DNA of 64,000 nt from Geojedonia sp051814705 (GTDB taxonomy: Bacteria > Bacteroidota > Bacteroidia > Flavobacteriales > Flavobacteriaceae). Within the stretch, counting starts at the first letter, position 1, and every line of letters starts with the position of its first letter. Under the pieces are notes generated by a model. It was not told the DNA's origin, searched no databases, and worked only from the letters and a program-made list of their open reading frames with translations. A program made the translations under genes and the position numbers. The stretch lies in contig JBPWQW010000008.1 in NCBI GenBank assembly GCA_051814705.1, forward strand, positions 62,001 to 126,000. Direction: 5' to 3'. Below are positions 41,282 through 50,167 of the stretch, piece by piece.

Positions 41282-42385
41282 ATGAAAGCGATACAATTAA
41301 CTTATCTACTCGTGTTTGCCTTAGGTATTGCAAGGGCGCAACATAGCATTCCCATAGATACTACGCATTGGGACATAAACGCCAAATCCTATGTGATAGA
41401 AAACTATAAAGGGAAAGAGGCTATTTACCTTCAGGCAGGATCCATGGATTTAAAAGACCTAATGTTTTTAAATGGCACCATTGAATTTGATGTGTACCTA
41501 AAAGAAACCCAAGCTTTTCCAGGATTATTTTTTAGAGTCAATGCTGCTGATGGCGAACAGTGGTTTATGCGACCTCATTTATCTGGAAAACCGGATGCCA
41601 ACCAAGCGGCTCCAGCCACCAAAGGCATCACGCCTTGGCAACTCTATTTCGGTACAAGTTATTCCTTTGCTTATGACTATCAATACGATGATTGGACACA
41701 TGTAAAAGTCGTAGTGAATAATGATAAAGCCCAAGTGTTTTTAGATGGTTCAGAAAAACCAAACTTATCATGGCAGCTCTTTCATGCCCCAAAAGCAGGT
41801 GGCATAAGCATTAGAGGCGGAAACAATATGGCTTTACATATAGCAGATATTAAAGTGAATACAGCTGAATATCAATTAACAGATTTTAATCCCATTGAAA
41901 GGAAACCTATTGAAGGGCTTATACAAGAATGGGAAGTATCGGATAAGTTTGAAGAAACCTTATTAGAGGATCCAACAGCATTATCAGATGTGATTAGTAA
42001 AAGAACCTGGGGAAGAACCATTGAAGTAGAAGAAGGGACCGCAGCAAATATTTCGAGAGTGCAACTGCTGCGGGATGGCTCAGCAGGAGAAACCGTTTTT
42101 GCAAAGATTAAAATCCATTCGGATACCGATCAAATCAAATTATTTCACTTTGGTTACAGTGATCGAGTTATTGCTATTTTAAATGGCCAAGCCATCTATA
42201 AGGGCGACAATGGTTGGCGTACACGGGATTATCGCTATTTAGGGACCATTGGTTTGTTTGATGGGATTTATTTAAATCTGAAACGAGGTGAAAACACCTT
42301 ATTAATGGCCGTATCCGAAAATTTTGGAGGTTGGCTTATTACGGGTAAATTTGATAATAATACAGGCCTAAAAACGGGCCTTTAA
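41282..42385 (+). CDS. Secreted concanavalin/laminin G-like protein
   Basis: The 367-aa product has a signal peptide (LTYLLVFALGIARAQ). Residues ~25-200 match a concanavalin-like fold: LKDLMFLNGTIEFDVYLKET, FPGLFFRVNAADGEQWFMRP, YDDWTHVKVVVNNDKAQVFL and ISIRGGNNMALHIADIKVN. Residues ~215-367 form a second beta domain with galactose-binding-like features. Probably a secreted carbohydrate-binding protein. It shares a 100-bp divergent promoter region with the membrane-anchored HTH-like gene, suggesting regulation by it. Confidence 0.7.
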   Translation: MKAIQLTYLLVFALGIARAQHSIPIDTTHWDINAKSYVIENYKGKEAIYLQAGSMDLKDLMFLNGTIEFDVYLKETQAFPGLFFRVNAADGEQWFMRPHLSGKPDANQAAPATKGITPWQLYFGTSYSFAYDYQYDDWTHVKVVVNNDKAQVFLDGSEKPNLSWQLFHAPKAGGISIRGGNNMALHIADIKVNTAEYQLTDFNPIERKPIEGLIQEWEVSDKFEETLLEDPTALSDVISKRTWGRTIEVEEGTAANISRVQLLRDGSAGETVFAKIKIHSDTDQIKLFHFGYSDRVIAILNGQAIYKGDNGWRTRDYRYLGTIGLFDGIYLNLKRGENTLLMAVSENFGGWLITGKFDNNTGLKTGL

Positions 42386-42445
42386 AACGAGATTGCTATT
42401 TTTAAAATAATTTGTCAATCACTAAGAAGATAGCAACACTAAAAA

Positions 42446-43372
42446 ATGAAGACGACAATCTTAATCCTATGTTTTTTATTTTCATGCCATGCGATACCTG
42501 CGCAAATTGAACAAAACATTGTTTCTGGAAATAATCGTATTCATGTAAAAATATTTGGGCAAGGCGATCCCGTATTAATCATTAATGGAGGGCCTGGAAT
42601 GAACAGTAATGGTTTTGTATCGCTAGCAAAAAATATAGCTCAGTCAAACCGAGCAATCCTCTACGACCAAAGAGGTACAGGGCAATCCGAAATATCAAAA
42701 ATTGACACCACCACGATAACAATGGATTCCATGATCAATGATATTGAGATGATTAGAAAGCATTTAAAGATAGAAAATTGGGTAGTTTTGGGCCATTCCT
42801 TTGGGGGCATGCTGGCCTCGTATTACGCTTCAAATCACCCAAAAAGGATTAAAGGGCTTATATTATCTTCTTCTGGTGGTATTAATATGGATTTATTTTC
42901 AAGAATTAATATAACTTCAAGACTCACAAAAAAGGAAAGGGACTCTTTATACTATTGGAATGCTAGGATTTCTAATGGAGACACAACACACTATGCACGA
43001 TTACAAAGAGGCACCTATTTAGCGCCTGCCTATCTGTACGACAAATCTAATATACCTATCGTTGCCGAAAGGTTGACTCAGGGCAATTCAACTATTAATC
43101 AGTTGGTGTATCACAATATGAGGAAGATTGGTTTTGATTGTTCAGAAGGACTAAAAAAACTTAAAGCACCGGTTTTAATTATTCAAGGGCGTGAAGATTT
43201 AATAGACAAAGAAACGGCAGAAACAGCTATTGGTCTCTTGCAAAATTCAACTTTAGTAATTCTCGACAACTGTGGGCACTACGGATGGCTGGATCAACCA
43301 AAAAAATACTTTGAACATATTAATACCTATCTTGAGAAATTGAATAACATTGCCATTAAAGAGCGGGGTTAA
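42446..43372 (+). CDS. Secreted alpha/beta hydrolase (prolyl aminopeptidase-like)
   Basis: The 308-aa product has a signal peptide (ILILCFLFSCHAIPAQ). The fold is an S33-type hydrolase: VLIINGGPGMNSNGFVSLAK (oxyanion), LYDQRGTGQSE, nucleophile elbow VLGHSFGGMLASYYA, Asp in IIQGREDLIDKETA and His in LDNCGHYGWLDQP. The GGPG motif is typical of proline iminopeptidases. The gene starts 60 bp after the preceding secreted protein on the same strand. Location periplasmic or lipidated (the Cys in LFSCHA could also be a lipobox). Confidence 0.87.
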   Translation: MKTTILILCFLFSCHAIPAQIEQNIVSGNNRIHVKIFGQGDPVLIINGGPGMNSNGFVSLAKNIAQSNRAILYDQRGTGQSEISKIDTTTITMDSMINDIEMIRKHLKIENWVVLGHSFGGMLASYYASNHPKRIKGLILSSSGGINMDLFSRINITSRLTKKERDSLYYWNARISNGDTTHYARLQRGTYLAPAYLYDKSNIPIVAERLTQGNSTINQLVYHNMRKIGFDCSEGLKKLKAPVLIIQGREDLIDKETAETAIGLLQNSTLVILDNCGHYGWLDQPKKYFEHINTYLEKLNNIAIKERG

Positions 43373-43586
43373 AAACAAGAAACTTAGGAGTATTGGAATT
43401 TCCATTTTTATTTAGTAATTTCGAGGCATAAGTTATTTTGTACATGACTTATAAGATTGCAGTATTAGTTAGACCCTCTATTTTTAGTACAACACTCTTC
43501 AAGGATATCATAAACTACCCAGTGCCATATCACATTCAGTATTTTGCATGGCAGAACTTATCGAGAATCCAACAATCCATCTAGTG

Positions 43587-43831
43587 TCATGTCAGTTCAA
43601 GTGTTTTTGCAAAGCAAAGCGTATCAAGGATTCAACCCACTCAGTTCCACGTCAGTTCGAGTGTTTTGCAGAGCAAAACGTATCGAGAACCCAAGCCACT
43701 ATCATGGCGAGAGTAACGCAGCCAGTTCTGGAATAGAGCTCGTTGTCAGTTCGCGTGATGTTCTGTTATGCTTCGTTCGGAATGACAGACTTGATGAGAT
43801 TCCTCCTCATACTTCGTTCGGAATGACAGAC
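43587..43831. repeat. REP-like repeats in a 470-bp gene-free stretch
   Basis: GTCAGTTCAAGTG..AAAGCGTATC and GTCAGTTCGAGTG..AAAACGTATCGAG form two similar hairpin units (43587-43630 and 43650-43693). TTCGTTCGGAATGACAGAC occurs twice (43772-43790 and 43813-43831). These are typical dispersed intergenic repeats. Short frames across them are not genes. Confidence 0.65.
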
Positions 43832-43845
43832 AGGTCTTGCACGAC

Positions 43846-44010
43846 GCAGGTGGGTTGAAGTAGACAGAACACTGTATAAAAAATATTACGATTACTAATT
43901 AACCTGTCACCTGAACTTAATTCAGGGTCTCACCCAAACCACCACAGTATATACCGCCCTTTTTTATGACCTTGCGACATGGGGACGATACGGTAACAGG
44001 CTTGTGCTTT
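43846..44010. repeat. Left direct repeat: copy of the rlmF 3' end and downstream DNA
   Basis: Matches 52524-52689 along ~165 bp with roughly a dozen differences. Positions 43930-44010 correspond to the last ~26 codons of rlmF, including its stop and the ending GRYILWWFG on the minus strand. The upstream part of rlmF is missing here. The sequences separate after GTGCTTT at 44010. Confidence 0.85.
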
Positions 44011-44111
44011 GGGTAAAAGTAGAGTAAGTGATGAAGAAAACGCTTGGACCTATTTAATAAAAGCGAAAGCCTACACAATGGTAAACTGCAGATTCCTGAA
44101 GGAAATTTTTT

Positions 44112-44855
44112 TTAAGAAACACCAGAATTCACGATTTTTAAAAAGTGATTTAGGTAGAACTTTCCTATCGGCAATTCCTTTTTATTGATTTCGACCAATT
44201 CATGAGTATATGATTTAATCTTGTTAATAGGAACAATGAACGATCTATGAATGCGTACAAATTCATTTTTATTAATTAAAGCCTCTATAGAAGATATTGT
44301 CTGTCTACACAAGTGCATTTTTTCTTTGGTAAAGATTTTTACATAATCTTTATCACTCTCTATGTATAGAATTTCATCTAAAACAATCCTGACCTGTTTT
44401 CTATCTATACGAAGATAGATGGAGTCGATTCCCGACTTTCTTTCCAATTCAAAAGGCTCATTGGAAAGCAGAACATTTTCATATCCCGGCAAAGCTTTAT
44501 TAACAGCTTTTAAAAACCTATCGAAACGTATAGGTTTCAACAGATAATCTACAGCATCCAACTCAAATCCGTCCCAAGCATATTCCTTATAGGCAGTAGT
44601 AAAAATTACTTTTGGTGGGTTTTTAATGGATTGGATTAATTCTGTACCCAATAGTTCCGGCATTCTAATGTCCAAAAAAATAATGTCAACCTCATGAGCT
44701 TGAAGAAAAACAAAAGCCTCTACCGCATTGCTACATTCTCCCACTAAATTCAAAATTGGCAATTTTGCGAAATAGCGTTTTAGCACATCTCTTGCTAGTG
44801 GTTCGTCGTCTACAATGAGACACCTTGGCTTATTTATGCTCTCATTTTCATTCAT
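44112..44855 (-). CDS. LytTR-family response regulator
   Basis: The 247-aa product has a receiver domain with CLIVDDEPLARDVLKRYFAK (acidic pocket), phospho-acceptor Asp in DIIFLDIRMPELLG, Thr/Ala in VIFTTAYKEYA and Lys in DYLLKPIRF. The C-terminal ~100 residues are a LytTR DNA-binding domain (ILYIESDKDYVKIFTKEKMH, FVRIHRSFIVPINKIKSYTH). It overlaps the end of the kinase gene by 8 bp and is translated after it. The pair would sense an envelope signal and control genes in this 8.5-kb block, the divergent lipoprotein gene at 46298 being the nearest. Confidence 0.93.
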   Translation of the reverse strand: MNENESINKPRCLIVDDEPLARDVLKRYFAKLPILNLVGECSNAVEAFVFLQAHEVDIIFLDIRMPELLGTELIQSIKNPPKVIFTTAYKEYAWDGFELDAVDYLLKPIRFDRFLKAVNKALPGYENVLLSNEPFELERKSGIDSIYLRIDRKQVRIVLDEILYIESDKDYVKIFTKEKMHLCRQTISSIEALINKNEFVRIHRSFIVPINKIKSYTHELVEINKKELPIGKFYLNHFLKIVNSGVS

Positions 44856-46008
44856 ATTCTTGCAAAGATTCTGTTGCTATAAGAGTTCGGTCTGATTTTT
44901 CTTTATTATCTAATTCAATACTGAGATTAACTATAAAAACTTCAGGTTCTTCTTTAATTTCCAAAATATGTCTGTTCGGGTATAACAAGTCTAATCTTTT
45001 TTTAACATTTTCTATGCCAGTTCCTTTTCGCTGTTTTCCATATACAACATCGTTCTTCTTTCCATTCATCAATTTTATTGAGAACCTATAATCATGAAGC
45101 TCAGATTTTATATTGATCCAAGGATGGTCAATCATTTTGCTCGCACCATGCTTAAAACAGTTTTCAACCAAAGGGAGCAAAAGTAAAGGGGCAATGAAAA
45201 TGTCTTTAGTATTTTTTGGAAAAGAATAATGCAGATCAAGTTTCATATCATAGCGTATTCTCTCCAAATGGAGATAGTCTACTACTAATTGCAGTTCATT
45301 TTCAAGGGAAACCTTGTCTTTTTTTCCTTCATCCAAAATGTAACGTAGTATATATGAAAGTTCCAGAATCATTTTTGCGCTTTTAGGAGATTCTTCCTGA
45401 GCTTGAGAGTAGATATTGTTTAAGGTGTTAAACATAAAATGTGGGTGCACTTGAGCTAAAAGAAGTCGTAATTGAGCTTCAGAGTTTTCTTTTAACAGTT
45501 GCTGGTTGCGCAGGTTTTTTAAATAATAATGTTTAAACATCTTGAAACTGATTGAAATGGAGAGTGCTGTAACTGCACCAAATGTACTACCTCGATAGGC
45601 CAAACCAACAATTTGGGGAAAAGTACTCGTAGTTAAGAATAACTCAGCCTCGGGTATCCAATCTACTCTTGACCAAGGAATATATATTAGAAAGAAGGCA
45701 TGGACCGACATAGAGGCAAAGAAGAATATTACAAACCAAAAGAAAGCTCGAACATATTTCTGTTTAAAAACATAGTGAGGAAGTATAAAATAAAGCGCTG
45801 GGTATACAACAAATGCTTGTGGAAATAAGAAAAAGAATGTTTCTACTGATGTCTTCCAAAAATTTGGAAATTGCCCTAAAGCCATGTAAGTAGTTGGATT
45901 GAGAAAGCGTGACATGGTAAAATAACCACCCCATAAAAACCAAAAAGCAAAGTGTCTTCCAAGGCGATACCATTTCTTATCCGATAGAATAAAATCCCTT
46001 ATTGTCAT
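44848..46008 (-). CDS. LytS/YehU-type sensor histidine kinase
   Basis: The 386-aa membrane kinase has about four hydrophobic segments in residues 10-150, then the His_kinase domain: HPHFMFNTLNNIYSQAQEES (phospho-His), YILRYILDEGKKDKVSLENE, and an ATP-binding part LLLLPLVENCFKHGASKM and GKQRKGTGIENVKKRLDLLY. It precedes its LytTR partner on the same strand with an 8-bp overlap. The 290 bp upstream separate it from a divergent lipoprotein gene and should hold both promoters. Confidence 0.92.
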   Translation of the reverse strand: MTIRDFILSDKKWYRLGRHFAFWFLWGGYFTMSRFLNPTTYMALGQFPNFWKTSVETFFFLFPQAFVVYPALYFILPHYVFKQKYVRAFFWFVIFFFASMSVHAFFLIYIPWSRVDWIPEAELFLTTSTFPQIVGLAYRGSTFGAVTALSISISFKMFKHYYLKNLRNQQLLKENSEAQLRLLLAQVHPHFMFNTLNNIYSQAQEESPKSAKMILELSYILRYILDEGKKDKVSLENELQLVVDYLHLERIRYDMKLDLHYSFPKNTKDIFIAPLLLLPLVENCFKHGASKMIDHPWINIKSELHDYRFSIKLMNGKKNDVVYGKQRKGTGIENVKKRLDLLYPNRHILEIKEEPEVFIVNLSIELDNKEKSDRTLIATESLQEYE

Positions 46009-46297
46009 ACATGCCTATATTTTTAATAAATGTATTCAAATTAATGACAAGTTGTAATCTCTTGTTTCATATATATACTTTTTTGAGACATACATATGTA
46101 AAACCACGATAAAAGTGTATAGTCCGCTTTTATTTAGCATCTATCGTTGTTGGAAATCGATATGTCGCTTTTGAACTATTAGTAAAGAGGTAAAGATTAA
46201 TTTTAATAATATATTCAAATGTAACCTATTAGATATCAATAAGTCATGAAGAATATGTTGTTGTACAAATCCGACTTTATAATTAATATCTCACTAT

Positions 46298-47365
46298 ATG
46301 AATACAAAACGGGTGGCAACTCAAAATGCAAGGAATTTTACGGCTGTGTCTCTAGCCAGAATAAATTGGGATTTGCTAATTTTAGTTAGCTTGCTGGTGT
46401 TGGTCATTGCTTGTACTAAAAACGATGATTTAGAAATAATAGGTGATGAATTTCCTATGGATAACGAATCACCTATTGATAATAGTCCGCTTATTGCCAA
46501 TCCCGGAGCTAATCAAACAATAATATTACCTACTAACTTTGTTAATCTTAATGGTAGTGCATCATCCGATTTGAACAATCCTATTATCAGTTATACTTGG
46601 TCAAAAATTTTAGGTCCTGATGATTACAACTTTACAAATCCTAATGCCGCACAAACACAGGTTACAAATCTTGTTGAAGGCGTTTATCTTTTCCAATTAA
46701 GCGTTATTAACACCTTGGGAGTTTCAGCTATGGGTGTAGTCTCCGTATAGGTTATCCAGAATAGTACAGCGATATACGGTTCGAGTAGCGATATTAACTT
46801 AATGCTGCCCATAGATTGGGTTGTATTGAATAATGCTCCTACAGGTTCTTCATCCAATGTAACAGGAATGTCATGGAAAAAGATCAGTGGCCCTGGAAGT
46901 TACAATGTATCATATTCAAACTCGAAATATACAGGGATATTTGACCTAGTAGAGGGACATCACCAATTTGAGTTGACGGCTAACTATGTAAATGGGTCCG
47001 TTAGTAAAGACACGGTACACGTAAATCTTTACGATGTTAGTATGATCCCTCAGAACGCTAAAGAAATCATAATAGAAAACCTTAGCTGGTCTTTCCCTTG
47101 GTATGCTACATTACAGATCGCTGATTTCTATGACAATATACCTAGGGAATCATTGTTCAGAATTTTTGTAAGGCGAGATGGTAGTACAAATTGGGAAGAT
47201 GTACCAGGATGGGCTATGTCAGGACCCCAAAACAATTTATATGATTATTTTATTGAAAGAAGACTCCCCGATGGCGCAGGAATGTATACTAATGGAAGCT
47301 TATATATTTCCTATTACGGTACTGATACGTTTGATACTCCAGATATAAAAATAGTGTATTGGTGA
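46298..47365 (+). pseudogene. PKD-domain lipoprotein split by an in-frame TAG
   Basis: Codons 1-150 encode the shared leader MNTKRVATQNARNFT with a late hydrophobic segment and lipobox LVIACTKND, then a PKD/K319-like domain (ANPGANQTIILPTNFVNLNG, SYTWSKILGPDDYNF, VEGVYLFQLSVI). A TAG at 46748 interrupts the frame. The same frame continues without shift into a second PKD-like domain (MSWKKISGPGSYNVSYSNSK, LVEGHHQFELTANYVNGSVS) and a C-terminal domain ending at 47365. One base change at the TAG would restore a 355-aa protein. Such proteins bind surface ligands. An independent start at 46802 would lack an export signal, so the second half is probably not made. Confidence 0.75.
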
Positions 47366-47445
47366 TATGTATATCATAATTATACAACATAATCATTTTT
47401 TTCAAACCCATCTGTTGTTTGTGAAAAAATTTAAATATAATTCAA

Positions 47446-47694
47446 ATGAAAACATTAACAACAATCTTTTTAGCCATTTCAGGTTCTTTAGTTTTAACTA
47501 GTTGTTCAAATGACAACGAAAGCTTTCAATCTGAAGCTGAAACCTCAGGGTATCAAGATATTCAAATCCCAATGGAATCCTTGCCCACTATATCTGCCGT
47601 TGCTATTACTGGATATCCCAAAATGATCAAAACATTCCAAAACGGAATTCTTAAATATTGTGTACGAATATTATTAACGATTAAAATTTATTGA
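47446..47694 (+). pseudogene. Degraded YD-type lipoprotein (N-terminus joined to a shifted C-terminal end)
   Basis: The first ~66 codons encode a lipoprotein start (SGSLVLTSCSNDN). The frame then changes: in another frame the last codons before 47677 read IVYEYY and stop, the same ending as the remnant at 48408-48556 (TVYEYY stop). The open frame ends instead in CVRILLTIKIY. A large internal deletion with loss of frame is the simplest reading. It directly precedes the leader of the gene at 47696. Confidence 0.55.
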
Positions 47695-47695
47695 T

Positions 47696-48406
47696 ATGAA
47701 AACAAAATGGGCGGCAACCCCTAATGCAAGAAAATTTAAGGACGTACCACAATATAAGATAAATTGGGGTTCGATACTTTTCATCACTGTGCTATTGTTG
47801 GTCCTTTCTTGTTCAAGAAACGAAGATTTACAAACAATTATTAATGATTCTCCAATTGATGATAATAATCCTCCAATTGATGATGATAATCCTCCAAACG
47901 ATACCAGCTCTAAAATCATTTATACTGATATTGAGCCAGATTTCACAAGTGCAAATATTGATGATTTTTACAATCTGGATTTAAACAATGATGGTACTGT
48001 AGATTTTACCTTTAAGAACATTACGGATACTTGGGCATTTTGGGCAGAACCGAATTCAAACACCAATGGCATCAATGCCTTCGTTGCAGTGTCAGGCCCT
48101 TTCTGGTCCTATACCGTTCCAATAAGCAAACATGACGTTATTTCTTCGATGCTTAATGGCCCATATTTTTATGATCGCTCTGAGTGCTTACTCATTATGG
48201 AATTTTGTGATACCTTACCTCTTTACTGCTCTTATGGTTGGCAAGGTAAGATCGACTATTACGTGGGCTTACGTGTGATGATAAAAGACCAAACACATTA
48301 TGCTTGGGTACGATTGGATGTTACAAGCAGCGACCATTGGGTCATTAAGGATTATGCATATAATGCAACACCTAACAACCCAATTCTTGCGGGTCAAAAG
48401 GAGTAA
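47696..48406 (+). CDS. Lipoprotein with shared leader and Ca-binding-like domain
   Basis: The 236-aa product begins MKTKWAATPNARKFKDVPQY and has hydrophobic segment SILFITVLLLVLSCSRNED with a lipobox at about residue 40, an unusually long N-region for a lipoprotein. An acidic Asp/Asn/Pro linker (IDDNNPPIDDDNPPNDTSS) follows, then a beta domain with a Ca-loop-like LDLNNDGTVDFTFKNI. Function unknown. The leader is a paralogue of those at 46298 and 48575, though the mature parts are unrelated. Confidence 0.7.
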   Translation: MKTKWAATPNARKFKDVPQYKINWGSILFITVLLLVLSCSRNEDLQTIINDSPIDDNNPPIDDDNPPNDTSSKIIYTDIEPDFTSANIDDFYNLDLNNDGTVDFTFKNITDTWAFWAEPNSNTNGINAFVAVSGPFWSYTVPISKHDVISSMLNGPYFYDRSECLLIMEFCDTLPLYCSYGWQGKIDYYVGLRVMIKDQTHYAWVRLDVTSSDHWVIKDYAYNATPNNPILAGQKE

Positions 48407-48407
48407 T

Positions 48408-48556
48408 GGCACCTATTTCCCGGCACTAAAGATTTTAAACACCTTACTTCATCAGGATACGATTTTTATGACACTTATGAATATAAATATGACACCAACG
48501 GAAGAGTCATTGAGCAACAATATGGAAATAACAAAACTGTTTACGAGTATTATTAA
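48408..48556 (+). pseudogene. C-terminal remnant of a YD-type lipoprotein
   Basis: Frame read from 48422 to TAA 48554-48556: GTKDFKHLTSSGYDFYDTYE, YKYDTNGRVIEQQYGNNKTV, YEYY. This is the end of a YD/RHS-like lipoprotein, with no start. Its last 20 bp and the following spacer and leader start repeat those at 47657-47725 with a period of 879 bp, so a tandem duplication of [lipoprotein end + leader gene] took place. Confidence 0.65.
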
Positions 48557-48574
48557 CAATTAAAATTTATTGAT

Positions 48575-50002
48575 ATGAACACAAAATGGGTGGCAACCTC
48601 AAATGCTAGAATGTTTAATATTATATCACCTTACAGGATAAGTTGGTATTCAGCACTTTCAATTAGTATATTTTTATTGGTTTTTTCTTGTGCTAAAAAT
48701 GATGATCTGGAAACAATGGATAATGACTCACTTATTGCTGCTAAAATTATATCCAAAAATCAGTCACCTGATATGGTATTAGCTTGGAATAAGGCTATGC
48801 AAGATCTATATACTTTTCCATTAAATGAAGGCACCCCACCAGTTTCTACTTCTTACACGTGGGCACTGGTACATTTAGCTATGCACGACGCACTAAATAG
48901 CATTACCCCACGCTATGAAACCTATGGGGTTGTTACAAGAGATAAAAATGCAGATCCAAATGCTGCAGTTGCACAAGCAGCATATGATGTTATTATGGCT
49001 GTAAAAAACCTCCCTTTTTCAATAGCTTATGTACCACAAAATTTAGAAAGTATAAATACATTATTAGAAACTTCCCTTGGCTCCATACCTGAGGGTGAAG
49101 CCAAGAATAAAGGTATTGCTTTAGGACATGCCGTTGCACAAGCCATTTTGGCTAAAAGAGCCAGTGATTTTCTTAATTTGGTTCCAGCATCACCCAATCA
49201 ACCTTTGGAAGGAACTCAACCGGGTGAATATCGCTACCTCCCATTTGCTCCTGCTCCTAATGGTTATGGATACGCTTTTCCAAACTTCGGATTTCTTGTT
49301 CCATTTTTCATGCCACAAAATGATATGTTCAGACCAGGGCCACCTTACCCCATTAATTCAGCAGAATATACAACAGATTTTAATGAAGTAAAATTATTTG
49401 GAGATGAAAACAGTACGGTACGAACTGCAGACCAAACAGAATCAGGTGTTTTTTGGGCCGAAAATTCAAATCGTGGCTGGAATGAAATTGCAAGGCAGAT
49501 ATTGGAGTCCTATAACCCCAAATCACAAAACGCATGGAAAACGGCGAGGTACCTAGCCCTAATACATGGTGCAATTGCCGATTCTTATATTTCAATATTT
49601 GAAAGCAAACGTTATTACTATACATGGAGACCAATTCAAGCCATCCAACTTGCTAATACAGATGGGAATGATCATACGGTTTCAGACCCTAATTGGAAAC
49701 CTTTGTTGACAACACCTCCTATAGGTGAATATCCATCGGCTCATGCAATTTCAGGAGCAACGGCTGGTCAAATCATGTTCCGATATTTTGATGATAAGGA
49801 TAATTATGTTATCCACCATAACAGTGGATATCTACCAGGTGTAATTCGTACATATTCATCAATTTCAGATGCTATTAGGGAAAATTCCTTATCTCGTATA
49901 TATATTGGCTACCATTTTAGGCAAGCTATTGATGTGGGTGAATATTTAGGTAAAGATTTGGGTGATTATGTTTACGAAAATGCCCTTAAAGAGAGGTTTT
50001 AA
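48575..50002 (+). CDS. Vanadium-dependent haloperoxidase / PAP2-family lipoprotein
   Basis: The 475-aa product begins with the shared leader MNTKWVATSNARMFN and lipobox LVFSCAKND. The mature domain matches bacterial vanadium haloperoxidase-type PAP2 enzymes: TSYTWALVHLAMHDALNSIT, YYTWRPIQAIQLA (Lys/Arg pocket), EYPSAHAISGATAGQIMFRY (PSAH motif) and YIGYHFRQAIDVGEYLG (catalytic His, HFRxAID). These enzymes either oxidise halides or remove phosphate; sequence alone does not decide. It is 166 bp upstream of a TonB-dependent receptor start, which may import or secrete a related compound. Confidence 0.88.
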   Translation: MNTKWVATSNARMFNIISPYRISWYSALSISIFLLVFSCAKNDDLETMDNDSLIAAKIISKNQSPDMVLAWNKAMQDLYTFPLNEGTPPVSTSYTWALVHLAMHDALNSITPRYETYGVVTRDKNADPNAAVAQAAYDVIMAVKNLPFSIAYVPQNLESINTLLETSLGSIPEGEAKNKGIALGHAVAQAILAKRASDFLNLVPASPNQPLEGTQPGEYRYLPFAPAPNGYGYAFPNFGFLVPFFMPQNDMFRPGPPYPINSAEYTTDFNEVKLFGDENSTVRTADQTESGVFWAENSNRGWNEIARQILESYNPKSQNAWKTARYLALIHGAIADSYISIFESKRYYYTWRPIQAIQLANTDGNDHTVSDPNWKPLLTTPPIGEYPSAHAISGATAGQIMFRYFDDKDNYVIHHNSGYLPGVIRTYSSISDAIRENSLSRIYIGYHFRQAIDVGEYLGKDLGDYVYENALKERF

Positions 50003-50167
50003 CTAACTAATTTTTTAAATCAATCCCGTAATATAAAGCGTATTGTATTAAAAATTATCTATATTTAGTAGGTCCTTAATAACGGTTTGGTTTCATGTGA
50101 TAGTTGACATAAAGGATTCACTTGAATATAAAAACTCTCAATGAGAGTTAACTTTAAACCACTAATT

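Noticed and set aside
43544..43858. 104-codon and 62-codon frames
   Set aside because: They are read through dispersed intergenic repeats, and residue patterns repeat with the DNA repeats. No coding signature.
48300..48563. 87-codon frame over the end of the lipoprotein and the YD remnant
   Set aside because: It overlaps a better gene in another frame. The meaningful reading of 48408-48556 is the YD remnant frame.
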